From positions 5,834,624 to 5,898,623 of the forward strand of contig NC_065431.1 of the NCBI RefSeq assembly GCF_024362695.1: 64,000 bases of DNA, written 5' to 3'. Source of the DNA: Pectinophora gossypiella (taxonomy: Eukaryota > Arthropoda > Insecta > Lepidoptera > Gelechiidae). The notes under the pieces were generated by a model. The model searched no databases. It was not told the origin of the DNA and was given only the letters and a program-made list of their open reading frames with translations. How positions within the stretch are numbered: the stretch's first letter is position 1; the number at the start of each line of letters is the position of its first letter. A program made the position numbers and the translations under genes. Positions 1 to 9,733 of this stretch are shown here, piece by piece.

Positions 1-199
1 AACAAGTTGTAGCCAGTGAGTAGAGCATGTCGAAATAACTAGTATGAAGTCTAGAAACTACTAATACTGGTTGACCGACTGATAAATACTATTATTTCAA
101 CAGATGCTCTTTCAAAATTATCTGTTTGAGACTTCGTAGGAAAAAAGCAACTCCAACTCCTATGTAACTCCACCATCCAGAATTAATTTGGATCAATAG

Positions 200-318
200 T
201 GCCTGCAGACGCCATCTAATTTTATTTTAAGTTATACCTGTCATTGAGTGGTCGAGCGTTCCGGGTTCGAATCCCGGTGGGGACAAATCACTTTCTGACT
301 GATCCCCAGTTTGGTTGG
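200..318 (+). repeat. Element G end fused to a SINE A head fragment
   Basis: 200-246 matches one terminal arm of the element G family (see 17985-18285). 247-318 holds a Pol III B box (GGTTCGAATCC) and the first body bases of SINE A. Both pieces are truncated. Nothing else recognisable in 1-200. Confidence 0.6.
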
Positions 319-329
319 ACAATTCTCTA

Positions 330-527
330 GAGGTGAGGCGTAATTACACTCTATTAACAAATGTCTGCCGCACGGTGCGCGGTGGTTCGGACTGCCCGGA
401 GTTGGTGACGCAGCTGGTGAGACTGTACGTTCCCATCGTGTCCACACACAAGCTGGCCGCGCAGCCCCCTGCTGCTGGCCATGGCGGCGGCACACACTCG
501 CCACTCCTCCGTGCACATGCTTAATGC
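330..527 (+). CDS. Possible terminal exon with 3' UTR, gene unknown
   Basis: After an acceptor-like TCTCTAG (323-329) a GC-rich frame reads ...NVCRTVRGGSDCPELVTQL and continues to a TAA at 525-527. A 220-base AT-rich stretch then leads to AATAAA at 750-755. This fits the last exon of a plus-strand gene lying to the left of the window. The minus strand of the same interval is also open and ends at a stop near 345, so the strand is not secure. No family recognised. A SINE fragment lies directly upstream. Confidence 0.33.
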
Positions 528-749
528 ACTCCTTGCATCAGCACCAGAGTGTGATCTGTTTGTGAGTGAGTGGACGTATGTGTGTCGCGAGTGTCTGAGG
601 TTCTGCGAGATGGTGAATGATGTGTGAAATTAAATATGTTTTTATATTGTTTACACCTAAGTTTCATATGTTTAATTATATTATTGTTTACATTTAAAGT
701 TTCACGGCGCATTCGCGCTTCTGCACTGTAAAGTCGTGAAATGTAAATT

Positions 750-755
750 AATAAA
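750..755 (+). terminator. Candidate polyadenylation signal AATAAA
   Basis: AATAAA lies about 220 bases after the stop of the candidate exon at 330-527 and just before a SINE A copy. It is a plausible 3' end of that gene, but AATAAA is common in AT-rich DNA. Confidence 0.25.
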
Positions 756-762
756 TAAATTG

Positions 763-958
763 CAGGCTTATCACCTGATTGTCCAGAAGTAAGATGATCC
801 GTGCTGAAGGCAGGTTAAGCCGTTGGTCCCGGTTACTACTTACTGATGTAAGTACATAGTCTTCACATGAGCCATATGAGGGCCCTTTGGGAGCTCAATA
901 ATACTGAAACCAGGGATGAAGAGGTTGATCCACCTCACAACCCACACGATAGAAGAGA
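763..958 (+). mobile_element. SINE A, 5'-truncated
   Basis: Contains the shared central module (gatccgtgct...ttaagccgttggtccc) and the A-type tail ending in the cacacgatagaaga motif. Head absent. Confidence 0.75.
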
Positions 959-1511
959 CCTTCACGCTTAGTCCCCTAAGGCGTGCGCAGTTCCCAAAAG
1001 ATACAAGTCTTCCTATAAAACAGCTTGCGTAAGGCATTGTTACCCAACATAATGAAGGCTAATGCGACATCGTACGTTGATAGAATTGATAATTCAATAT
1101 GCTGACACTGTTTTAATTGCGAAAAGGTTTTATTCGCGCTATGTTGCTGTTAAGGGTAGACAGTACTCACATAACATAAGCTCACGACAATTTTTCCTAA
1201 TATATAGGTATGTACTTATCTTGCAGATCATATTTTATTAAGTACCAATTATTGACCCTTATTTCTATCTAGATACTCGAGTCATGCAAATTTATTAGTA
1301 ATAACCCAGACTTATAAACACCAAGGGATAACATTAACAAAAGAATTGTCCGCAACAAATATAAATTGATAAAACCGACAACAAGTATAAACTTCCACCA
1401 TTCAATTCCATTCATTCCATTTTTTTCATTCCATTCTTCTTCCATTTTTTTTTTCTTTTTGTGTTTACCATATGGTGTGCAATAAATACTTTGACTTTTG
1501 ACTTCTTTCAC
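959..1511. other. No gene recognised; AT-rich unique or eroded DNA
   Basis: About 550 bases with short T- and ttcc-rich runs (1400-1460) and no convincing coding or repeat signature. Confidence 0.4.
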
Positions 1512-1640
1512 GCGCCCAACTGGGTACCCTCAGGTCTGTTGTCTTAAACGTTGTACCGGGTGAGAGCCTTCTGCGCTCCCCATTTGTCCGGCCAAGTAGT
1601 TAATGCCATCTGCGGCAAATCTACAATGAATCACGTCGAA
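1512..1640 (+). mobile_element. Element F fragment
   Basis: Matches the last third of element F as seen at 12466-12888, from gcgcccaactggg to the caaatctacaat..cacgtc end. Confidence 0.65.
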
Positions 1641-1663
1641 AGCGTCCTGTTGTTCCCACTCAC

Positions 1664-1721
1664 CCTGGCTGTTGGTGTAGACCTCGCTGGACTCCGGCAT
1701 GCGGAACCTCTTCATCACCAG
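1664..1721 (-). CDS. Possible 58-nt internal exon, gene unknown
   Basis: On the minus strand an acceptor (ATAACAG) is followed by LVMKRFRMPESSEVYTNSQ and a donor GTGAGT. The codons are GC-rich, unlike the surroundings. An element F fragment begins immediately past the donor side. I recognise no family and found no partner exon, so this is weak. Confidence 0.28.
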
Positions 1722-1770
1722 CTGTTATAATTTAATAACGTCCTTCGTCACAAAATAGTGAAAGTTAAAC

Positions 1771-2090
1771 TCTTCTTCTTCTTATCGTGTGGGTTGTGAG
1801 GTGAATTACCAACCCCATCAACCCTGGTATCAGGGTTATTACTGAGCCGCCACAGGCCCCTGACATGACTCATATAACAACTACGTACTTACATCCGTAA
1901 GTAATAACCGGGACCAACGGCTTAACGTGCCTTCCGAAGCACGGATCTTTTTACTTTTTGGACAATCAGGTGATCAGCCTGTAATGTCCTAACCAAACTA
2001 GGGATCACAAAGTGATTTTTGTGATTTGTCCCCACCGGGATTCGAACCCGGGTCGTGAGCCCACCGCTCAACCACTGGACCACGGAGGCC
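1771..2090 (-). mobile_element. SINE A, near full length
   Basis: Reverse complement of the full A family: tail (cgtgtgggttgtgaggtg), central module (cggcttaacgtgccttccga), body, and tRNA-like head with B box and a ccacggaggcc 5' end. Confidence 0.85.
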
Positions 2091-2354
2091 GTGGGTTAAA
2101 GTCTGTCAGTTTTTAACACAAACGGAATCGCGGGTAGAACTAACTTATGTCAATACAAACAAACATAATTGCGTATAAATACGTATAAAGTAAGGTCGAG
2201 TGAATATTGGTAGAAGTAATATTTGTGATGTATCTCGGCATACCTTGGGCCGGATTCACACTGGCGTGTACAGGGTGTTTGAACTTTTTATGTGTTTTAA
2301 AAACGTCTAGGACTCTTGACGCCGTGGTAGTAATTGCCGTGTGTGGGTAGTGGT

Positions 2355-2462
2355 TCGAATCCAGCTTAGGAATGAAATTACCCGTCGCTTTCCTTTTCGG
2401 CGGATAAGAAAATGACATATATAAAACTTAAAATAAAATTAGATGGTATTTACAGGAATTAG
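2355..2462 (+). repeat. Element G terminal arm
   Basis: Matches the ctttccttttcggcggataa arm ending in ggaattagcacc. The partner arm is absent. Confidence 0.6.
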
Positions 2463-2519
2463 CACCATTGTTATGTTGATTTGTAAAATTAACAATTTTT
2501 ATTTTTTATTATTTATTAA

Positions 2520-3498
2520 CCCTAGGATGGTAACATAATTTAAATGACCACGCATAGTAACAGGGGTGCCACGTCACCCCTGCTACTACGCGTGTTATTA
2601 AATGAGTAAAAAACTTTTGTTTAATGAAAAATAAAACTTTTTATTATTAAAACAAACTAAAGGAACACTTTTCTTGAGATCTATCAGTAACTAGACGAAA
2701 TTATATTAGAAAAAAATTTTTTTTGCTAACTTAAACACAATTAAGACAAATTTCCAAGCGATGTTCGGGGCACGCAGGTCTTTTACATTTGGAACAAAAA
2801 ATCTTTACTTTTTTGTCATTTTTTCGAGGACACAATGCACATCGAGCTTGCTTTGGCAATTTGGCGGGGGGTTCGCTTGCTGGAACTTCTTCGGGAACAT
2901 TTAGAATGGCCCTTATATTTCCCGATAGTAGTCGAGGTAAATTTGACTCCAAACGTCGTTTCATGTGCGGCTCGGCTAGCTGTATTGCTAGTTTTTTCAG
3001 GAAATTGTTTCTGAATTTGTTAGCTGGCGTATTCGGATGCTTAACTTCTATAGAGAATCATAGAATTGATCCCTGCTTGATCTAACATGCCAAAGAAAAA
3101 TCTAAGAGGCCAGGGTCGAGTACCCCTTGCAGTCGTATAATTGTGCATCATCTTGTCAAAGGTATATCGCATTGTAGTCCTCAATTATAATTGGCTTGTG
3201 CGTTGTGGGATTAACTTCTTCCTTATTGTGCATAGTAGATAGCAATATCACCGATTTGTTCACCTTTGAACAAAACAAAATACCTACGTAAATAGTAACA
3301 GGGGTGACGCATCACCCCACACATACCTGCAGAACGAAATTGGCGTGCTGCCGCACCCACCGCGCAACGGCTACTGATGACTGACAGTAAAACAAAAGAA
3401 TACACAAAATGCTAGAGCGGGATAGCTAATAATTTTCAATAAATCGGCACGTGATTGCTCGCGTGGGGTGTTGAGTCACCCCTGTTACCATCCTAGGG
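2520..3498 (-). mobile_element. piggyBac-like element remnant, 979 bp
   Basis: Ends are perfect 16-bp inverted repeats, CCCTAGGATGGTAACA and its complement. The left flank is TTAA and the right flank TTTA, a one-base-altered copy of the piggyBac target. Subterminal copies of aggggtga-type repeats sit inside both ends. The only coding trace is the C-terminal part of a transposase (2731-3060, minus). The rest of the transposase is deleted, so this copy is non-autonomous. Confidence 0.85.
2731..3060 (-). pseudogene. piggyBac-type transposase, C-terminal fragment
   Basis: The minus frame reads about 110 residues to a stop at 2731. The upstream limit is an in-frame stop near 3062. It shows FLKKLAIQLAEPHMKRRLES and then a cysteine-rich finger, CALCPRKNDKKVKIFCSKCK followed by CPEH and CLNC. 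This is the C-terminal Cys/His-rich domain typical of piggyBac transposases, which binds the terminal repeats. The catalytic DDD core is missing. Confidence 0.85.
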
Positions 3499-3523
3499 TT
3501 TAGTTACTAACCATTTTATGTTA

Positions 3524-3793
3524 ATAAACGCGCTCGGTCTGCGATTGTTGAAGTTAAGCAACTTTCGCAAAGGCCGGTCATAGGATGGGTGACCACAAAA
3601 AAAAGTTTTCATCTCGAGCTCCTCCGTGCTTCGGAAGGCACGTTAAGCCGTTGGTCCCGGCTGCATTAGCAGTCGTTAATAACCATCAAGCCGCACTGGG
3701 CCCGCGTGATGGTTTAAGGCTCGATCTCCCTATCCATCCATAGGGAAGGCCCGTGCCCCAGCAGTGGGGACGTTAATGGGCTGATGATGATGT
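3524..3793 (+). mobile_element. SINE C, 5'-truncated
   Basis: Carries the 5S-like segment (gaagttaagcaac, ggatgggtgacc), the central module and the C tail with cccagcagtggggacg and a gatgatg end. Confidence 0.88.
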
Positions 3794-3892
3794 TATGTTA
3801 ATTTATTTTATTTTTATTATATTTTATTTAATGTAATGTAATGAAATGTGTGGGCTTAGTTGCCTGAATAAAGAATTTGATTGATTGATTAG

Positions 3893-4400
3893 GCCTAAAC
3901 CAATGATTGTCGAATTTGTTTTCGAATTCATGTTAGGATCATAAATTACTATCACGTGCTCAGCGGTGAAAGGAAACATCGTGAGGAAACCCACATTCCC
4001 GAGAAATGCATTTTCGGAGGTATGTGACCTAACTCGTCTCTCTCTCTCTCTATTTAAGAGCTGCGCTCTTGTCGGTAGAGTAACCGCCATTCCTCTCTTC
4101 TTCCCGCCAAAACCTCCACCTCCCGATACGACATAAAAAACATTATAATAAACGTTTCTTTCTTTCTTTCTTTCTTTCACCTTCTCTTTTATTGAACCTA
4201 ACTCGTATTGGGCTGGTTTTCCCTTCGCGGGTTGGAAGGTCAGACAGGCAGTCGCTTCTGTAAAATCCGGACCTGTCAAATCTTCAGGTTAGGTAAGCGG
4301 ACCCCGTGAAAAACGGGAAAATGCTAGGGGGATGATGAAGAACGTCTAGGGCCCTGTGCCGAGGTTTTTCTTGGAGCTGCTTTTCCTCGGCTACAATAGC
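3893..4400 (+). mobile_element. SINE D, split by a LINE 3'-end insertion
   Basis: D-family body (aattcatgttaggatc..., ggaaacccacattcccgaga, gtcagacaggcagtcgctt) runs 3893-4026 and resumes at 4207. The inserted piece, 4038-4195, is the 3' end of the LINE seen at 50278-50592 plus a tttc microsatellite. The repeated acctaactcgt at 4027-4037 and 4196-4206 is an 11-bp target duplication. Confidence 0.8.
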
Positions 4401-4618
4401 CTAGTTTGGTTAGGGCATTACAAATTAGACCTGATTGTCCAAAAAGTAAGATGATCCGTGCTTCGGAAGGCACGTTAAGCCGTTGGTCCCGGTTACTACT
4501 TACTGATGTAAGTAAGTAGTCGTTACATGAGCCATGTCAACGGCCTTTGGTGACTCAATAATAACTCACCAGGGTTGATGAGGTTGGTAATCCACCTCAC
4601 AACCCACACGATAGAAGA
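4401..4618 (+). mobile_element. SINE A, 5'-truncated
   Basis: Central module and tail present; begins within the body (tagtttggttagg). Confidence 0.8.
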
Positions 4619-4624
4619 AGATGA

Positions 4625-4880
4625 ACTGAATCGTCTCCCTCAGTATTCAGAACGATGTCAATAACACCCTGTATAATAACATGTAAACTATTGCTATGAA
4701 GGAAATAACTTGAGTTAACATATTGAAGTAGGCACATACACGTTTTTGCGTAGGATAAATATTTAATGTTTGTATATTACATGATCTATAGAACTTCTGA
4801 CGTACGAACCTAGGTCATTGTCGATCATGAGTTTTAAAGTGTCATGATGAGGTGCCAAGTTTTCTACTTTTTCATCATGT
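4625..4880. repeat. Element H arm and unassigned DNA
   Basis: 4625-4680 matches one arm of palindromic element H (tcgtctccctcagtattc, then acaccctgta). 4681-4880 shows nothing recognisable. Confidence 0.5.
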
Positions 4881-4940
4881 TCAATTTAAGAGCCACGCTC
4901 TTGTCGGTGTAGCATTCTCCATGCTACTTTTTTAGGGAAA

Positions 4941-5268
4941 CGGCCTCCGTGGTCCAGCGGTTGAGCGTTGTGCTCACGATCCGGAGGTCCCGGGTTCGAA
5001 TCCCGGTGGGGACAAATCACAAAAATCACTTTGTGATCCCTAGTTTGGTTAGGACATTACAGGCTGATCACCTGATTGTCCAAAAAGTAAGATGATCCGT
5101 GCTTAGGAAGGCACGTTAAGCCGTTGGTCCCGGTTACTACTTACTGATGTAAGTACGTAGTCATCACATGAGTCATGTCAGGGACCTATGGCGGCTCAAT
5201 AATAACCTTGACACCAGGGTTGATGCGGTTGGTAATCCACCTCACAACCCACACGATAGAAGAAGAAG
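4941..5268 (+). mobile_element. SINE A, full length with target duplication
   Basis: Complete copy: 5' cggcctccgtggtccagcgg (A box), B box ggttcgaatcc, central module, and tail ending gatagaagaag. It sits inside a LINE 3' UTR (4885-4940 and 5269-5330). Flanking gggaaa (4935-4940) is repeated after the tail. This is the best reference copy of family A here. Confidence 0.9.
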
Positions 5269-5399
5269 GGGAAAAATAGGGCAGTGGGTTCCCTCTTGCC
5301 TTCTGCCCGCAGTACTCTGTCTGACGCAAGTGGGATGATGTTTTTTAAATTTTAAATGGTGTATTAAAGTGTTAATTTAATATTTACTTTTAAATTATT

Positions 5400-5835
5400 T
5401 TGAATTATATACTTTTGCGACGGGAAATTCCACTTGATATTAACTCAGAATAATGAACTGAATCATCCCCCTCAGTATTCGTTACGATGTCACTTACACC
5501 CCGTACAAGTACATACAGATAGCCATACAAATAGGTATGGGTGTTAGTGACAACGTAACGAATACTGAGGGGGATGATTCAAACCATGATTACAATACAA
5601 TACAATGCAATACACTTTATTGCACCAAAATAAAAATAAATAATTACAAAAAGTCTCTTAACTAAGTACATGGCATGATTCTGAGTTGATATCATGAAAC
5701 TTTTAGTGCTTTTTTTTTTCAATTATTTTCAGTTCCATACTTTTGCAACGGAAAATTCCACTTGATATTAACTCAGAATAATGAGCTGAATCATCCCCCA
5801 CAGTATTCGTTACGATGTTACTAACACCTGTAGGT
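5400..5835. repeat. Palindromic element H, clustered copies
   Basis: Arms gatgattcagnccatgattctgagttgatatc and the converse occur at 5405-5510, 5540-5600 and 5740-5830. The family ends are acaccctgta/tacagggtgt and each full copy is a near-perfect palindrome. No coding. Likely non-autonomous DNA transposon. Confidence 0.65.
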
Positions 5836-5844
5836 ATGTACAGT

Positions 5845-5988
5845 CATGTGCAATATAATGTACCCACTTTAGGACTCTGTCGCACTAACATATTTGACAT
5901 TTAGTGAGACTTACAGTTCAATTTGTCAAAAAATTTAATGTGACATGGTACCAAAATGTATACATATTAATGCTCGTGACCGTATGTA
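5845..5988 (+). repeat. Element I, short inverted-repeat element
   Basis: Bounded by acagtcatgtgcaatataat and its diverged complement (gctcgtgaccgta). Homologues at 8405-8575 (-) and 42283-42425. About 140 bp, non-coding. Confidence 0.65.
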
Positions 5989-5999
5989 GGCGATCGCTC

Positions 6000-7199
6000 C
6001 CCACTTGTCCGGCCTGATGGTAAATAAAACACCGGCTGACGCAAATCTACAAGTCACGTGGAAAAAAAAATGGTCTATTTATTTTTCTCTACACGCGTTC
6101 AACGGTGGAGTGTGTTGACTTTATAATAATTTTCCTTGTAACTAGCATACATACAAGTTCATACAACACATACCTACATAATAGTGATGTAACCAATATT
6201 CGCACTCGCATATTTTCCAACGTGGTAAGCAGAGACTATGGAATTCCATTTGAATAGAATAGAAATAGTTTATTATGAAAGGACGCCACACACAAAAAAA
6301 GACAACATCATATCAAATTTCCACTAAAACAATTACAAAAAAGCAAGACGGATGTTTGTCGAAATGATCATAAGGTGGTGGTGGACGCCCTGAGATAAAA
6401 GGGCCTCACTCAGCACAATTTGCTTCGAACCTGATATACTTCTACTTCTAGAAGTCTAGACTCTCTCTTCTTCTTCTTCTGTTCTTTTTTCTTCTTTATA
6501 CTTCTAGATTAGCATTTTATAATATCAGTTTATATTGATAAAAGTGACATATTAATAGTATACACAAATTTATAAGCGTAACTTTGGTACTGGCAGAATA
6601 TCAGTGTTGCTAAGAGTGGTATTTCTACTATCCTTCGCAACAACATGCTGAGTCAGTCCCATTTCCCTGGCAGTGTATTTTTGATTTGTATACTTATCTT
6701 TATCTTCTTTACTTGCACTGTTTTGGGAATAAAGTTATTCTATTCTATTCTACAAATTGCGATTATATCATTATTTTGATTTTACATAATGATTGTGTAA
6801 AAGTAATATAACTTTATTTGATTAATTTAACGTCCCATCAATTTAATAAATTCATATAAAATAAAATAAAATAAAATAAAATTATAAAAATAATATTAAA
6901 AAAATATAAATTATTATTTTTTTATAATTCATCTTTGAGCCGGTCAAATACGATATTAATACAATGTTTTCATTCGCATTCGCGAATTTCAAATGTCGAC
7001 ATTCGTTACATCACTAATACATAACACGTACGTAAATAAGGGGCTGTCCACACGACACGTGAGTTTTTTTTAGCAACTTAACCACACGACAGGTAAGTAA
7101 ACTTAATATATTGATTTAGTTCTCGAAAAAGAAGAACCGTGAAAAAAAATCCTTTAACAAAATGGTTTTGAGTCAAATTAAAATCGTTGTGTGACTGCT
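6000..7199. other. Non-coding debris
   Basis: 6000-6070 is an element F scrap. 6255-6330 and 6690-6750 are LINE tails with ttattctattctat motifs. 6465-6500 is a ttc microsatellite. 6840-6920 is AT-rich (taaaa)n. No gene seen. Confidence 0.5.
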
Positions 7200-7345
7200 G
7201 TCTTTTTCTTCTAGCGTTTGGGTTGTGAGGTGGATGACCAACAATCTGGTGATCAGCCTGTAATGTCCTAAACAAACTAGGGCTCGCAAAGTGATTTTTG
7301 TATTACGTCCCCACCGGGATTCGAACCCGGGACCTTCGTATAGTG
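7200..7345 (-). mobile_element. SINE A fragment
   Basis: Head with B box (gggattcgaacccggga) and part of the body; the central module is deleted. Confidence 0.7.
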
Positions 7346-7639
7346 ACCATATCAAACACGAGCCTATTTCGCACGTTATGTGTGGTCTTCTATTTAATAT
7401 TCTGTAGTTACTCAATCCATTACCGTTTAGTTAGATCATTGGCCAGGGTTCCCATTTTTGTGACGTGACTTACCTATTGTAGATTTGATTTGTTTTCGAA
7501 TTCATGTTTGGATAAATGATAATTAAAACACATAATAACGGGTTCTTACCGCGTTTAAATCAGGGATATAAGACTCCCGATATTTCGACACTGTCACTGT
7601 CATCCCGTGATCATAGCACTTGCAACAGTGTCGAAATAT

Positions 7640-8003
7640 CTCAACCGCCGAATGCCATCATTGTGTGGGCGGAGTAGTGGACACGGCACGACACACGCGC
7701 GAGGAGTGCCCCGCTTGGGCGGTCCCAAGCGCTGCCGTGTCCACAGAAATAGGGGTGACCTCTCGCTGCCGGCCGTGGTTAGGGCCATGAGCGACAGCGA
7801 GCAGGCCTGGAGAGCGGTCGCCACCTTCGCGAACATAGTCATGTCCGCGAAGGAAGCGGCGGAGAGGGAGCGGGAAGACTCTGTCGACTCGCTCCCGATT
7901 CGCCGCAGGCGACCGGGAAGGCGGCGACGGGCGTACTTGGTCACAATCGACCGAGCGCCGCCTTGACGAGGACCTGTGGACGGTGGTCGGGGGACCGCCG
8001 TCA
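7640..8003 (+). pseudogene. LINE (R1-like) ORF2 C-terminus, frameshifted
   Basis: One frame gives CHHCVGG...HTREECPAW, the CCHC-type finger at the end of R1/I-like reverse transcriptases. The next part, DLSLPAVVRAM...SAKEAAERERE then LPIRRRR, is in another frame, so at least one frameshift separates them. GC-rich against an AT-rich background, as for a coding relic. Its 3' UTR probably extends to about 8200. Confidence 0.7.
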
Positions 8004-8340
8004 TACAGGCGTGATGCTCTTATGTTTTATTTTTAAATGGCCTAATGTTTTTTTTTTACTCCGAACTGCGTCTAGTTTTGCAACAGCCAGTTCTAATTCG
8101 AGAAAGTAAGCCTCGCATCGCGTACCGCCGACCACGGCTTGAATGCTAATGGTCCCATTGGTATGCTCTTGTTAAAAAAAAAAAGCACCGACTTAACTAA
8201 GGTTGATTCTCCACTTGGTTGGACCTTACATACTATAGCAAACATATTCTAATAAATAGTTAGATAATTAAGTAATACGCTGAGGTAGCTACCTCATCAT
8301 CTGTAGACTTTTTAACTGTACTTAATACAAACTTCAAGCA

Positions 8341-8580
8341 AGCAAAAAAAACCGGTCAAGTGCGAGTCGGACTCGCGCACGATAGGTTCCGTACCATTGA
8401 CTAGGTAAACCACAGTATATACGGTCAGGAGCATTAATATGTATACACTTTGGTACCATGTCACATTAACTTTTTTGACAAATTGAACTGTAAGTCTCAC
8501 TAAATGTCTAATATGTTCGTGCGACAGAGTCCTAAAGTGGGTACATTATATTGCTCATGACTGTACATAAACTCACTCTA
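8341..8580 (-). repeat. Element I copy plus a gtgcgagtcggactcgcgc repeat
   Basis: 8341-8400 holds the accggtcaagtgcgagtcgg motif, a common interspersed repeat segment. 8405-8575 is element I in reverse. Confidence 0.6.
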
Positions 8581-8593
8581 AACCTTATCTCGG

Positions 8594-8980
8594 TTTAGTG
8601 ACATCGTAACGATAACTTTGAGGGATGATTCAGCCCATGATCCTGAGTTGATATCAAGTGGAATTTTCCGTCGCAAAAGTATCGAACTGATTTTTTTTGA
8701 CGTGACTTATTGTAGATTTGCCGCAGGTGGCATTAACTACTTGGTCTACATCATCTTCTTCTATCGTGTGGCTTGTGAGGTGAATTACCAACCCTCATCA
8801 ACCCTGGCGTCAGGGTTACTATTGAGCCGCCAAAGGCCTCTGACATGGCTCATGTAACGACTACGTACTTACACCGGTAATTTGCATCCGGGACCAACGG
8901 TTTAACGTGCCTTTCATAGCATGGATCATCTTATCCTTACTTTCGGACGATCTGGATATAATCAAACTAGGGATCACAAA
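8594..8980. repeat. Element H arm, element F scrap and SINE A (-)
   Basis: 8594-8695 is an H arm. 8697-8747 is an F end (gacgtgacttattgtagatt). 8755-8975 is SINE A in reverse, without its head. Confidence 0.7.
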
Positions 8981-9361
8981 AGATAAATAATATGATAAAT
9001 AATGATAGGGTGTTATTATATAGGTGTTGTACTACTAACATAGAATTAAGTTTCATTGTCACTAACACTTTAATATTTAATTTGATTGTTAACTAACCTA
9101 GTAAGTAAGTGCATGGTTACTAACAAATTATGGATGTATTATCCGAAATAAATTGTTTTGAATTGAATTGAATTGAAAAGCTAGTAAGTAAGTGTACTAG
9201 CATCTTTAACATGCTTGTCACTTGCAAAGATTTACTGATGTAAAACGTGTTTGCATTTTAAATTAAGTAATTTTGAAATATGTATGTACGTATACCTATT
9301 TAAATCATGTGTATTATTAGGTACTTACGTATCATTCGACGGAGATACGTAGTATTTACTA
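8981..9361. other. No gene recognised
   Basis: AT-rich sequence with a short gaatt repeat near 9160-9180. Nothing supported. Confidence 0.4.
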
Positions 9362-9365
9362 TTCT

Positions 9366-9675
9366 TACATAAACAGCCTATATACGTCCCACTGCTGGGC
9401 ACAGGCCTCCCCTCAATCAACTGGAGGGGGTATGGAGCATACTCCACCACGCTGCTCCAATGCGGGTTGGTGGAGGTGTCTTTACCGCTAATAGCCGGGA
9501 CCAACGGTCCCGCAATCATCTTAATTTTTCTGACAATCAGGTGATTCAAGCCTGAAAAGTCCTTACCAAACAAAGGACAGTCTCACAAAGTGATTTCGAC
9601 GATGTCCCCATCGGAAATCGAACCCGGACCTCCAGATCGTGAGCCTAACGCTCTAACCACTAGACCACGGAGGCT
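9366..9675 (-). mobile_element. SINE B, full length
   Basis: Reverse copy: tail (aaacagcctatatacgtccc), central module and tRNA-like head ending in ccacggaggct. It lies 58 bases before the first recognised reductase exon. Confidence 0.85.
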
Positions 9676-9733
9676 ATTTACTGTTTTTGTATGGTTTTAT
9701 TATTTCTATCCTAAGATATTATTTTCTTTTCAG

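Noticed and set aside
241..516. 91-aa minus-strand open frame
   Set aside because: It crosses a SINE fragment. The GC-rich part is open on both strands, and the plus strand has the better exon context.
4941..5020. Functional tRNA gene
   Set aside because: A and B boxes are present but no cloverleaf closes. It is the head of SINE A, repeated many times.
7600..8004. 134-aa minus-strand open frame
   Set aside because: It is the shadow of the plus-strand LINE C-terminus, which shows real family motifs.
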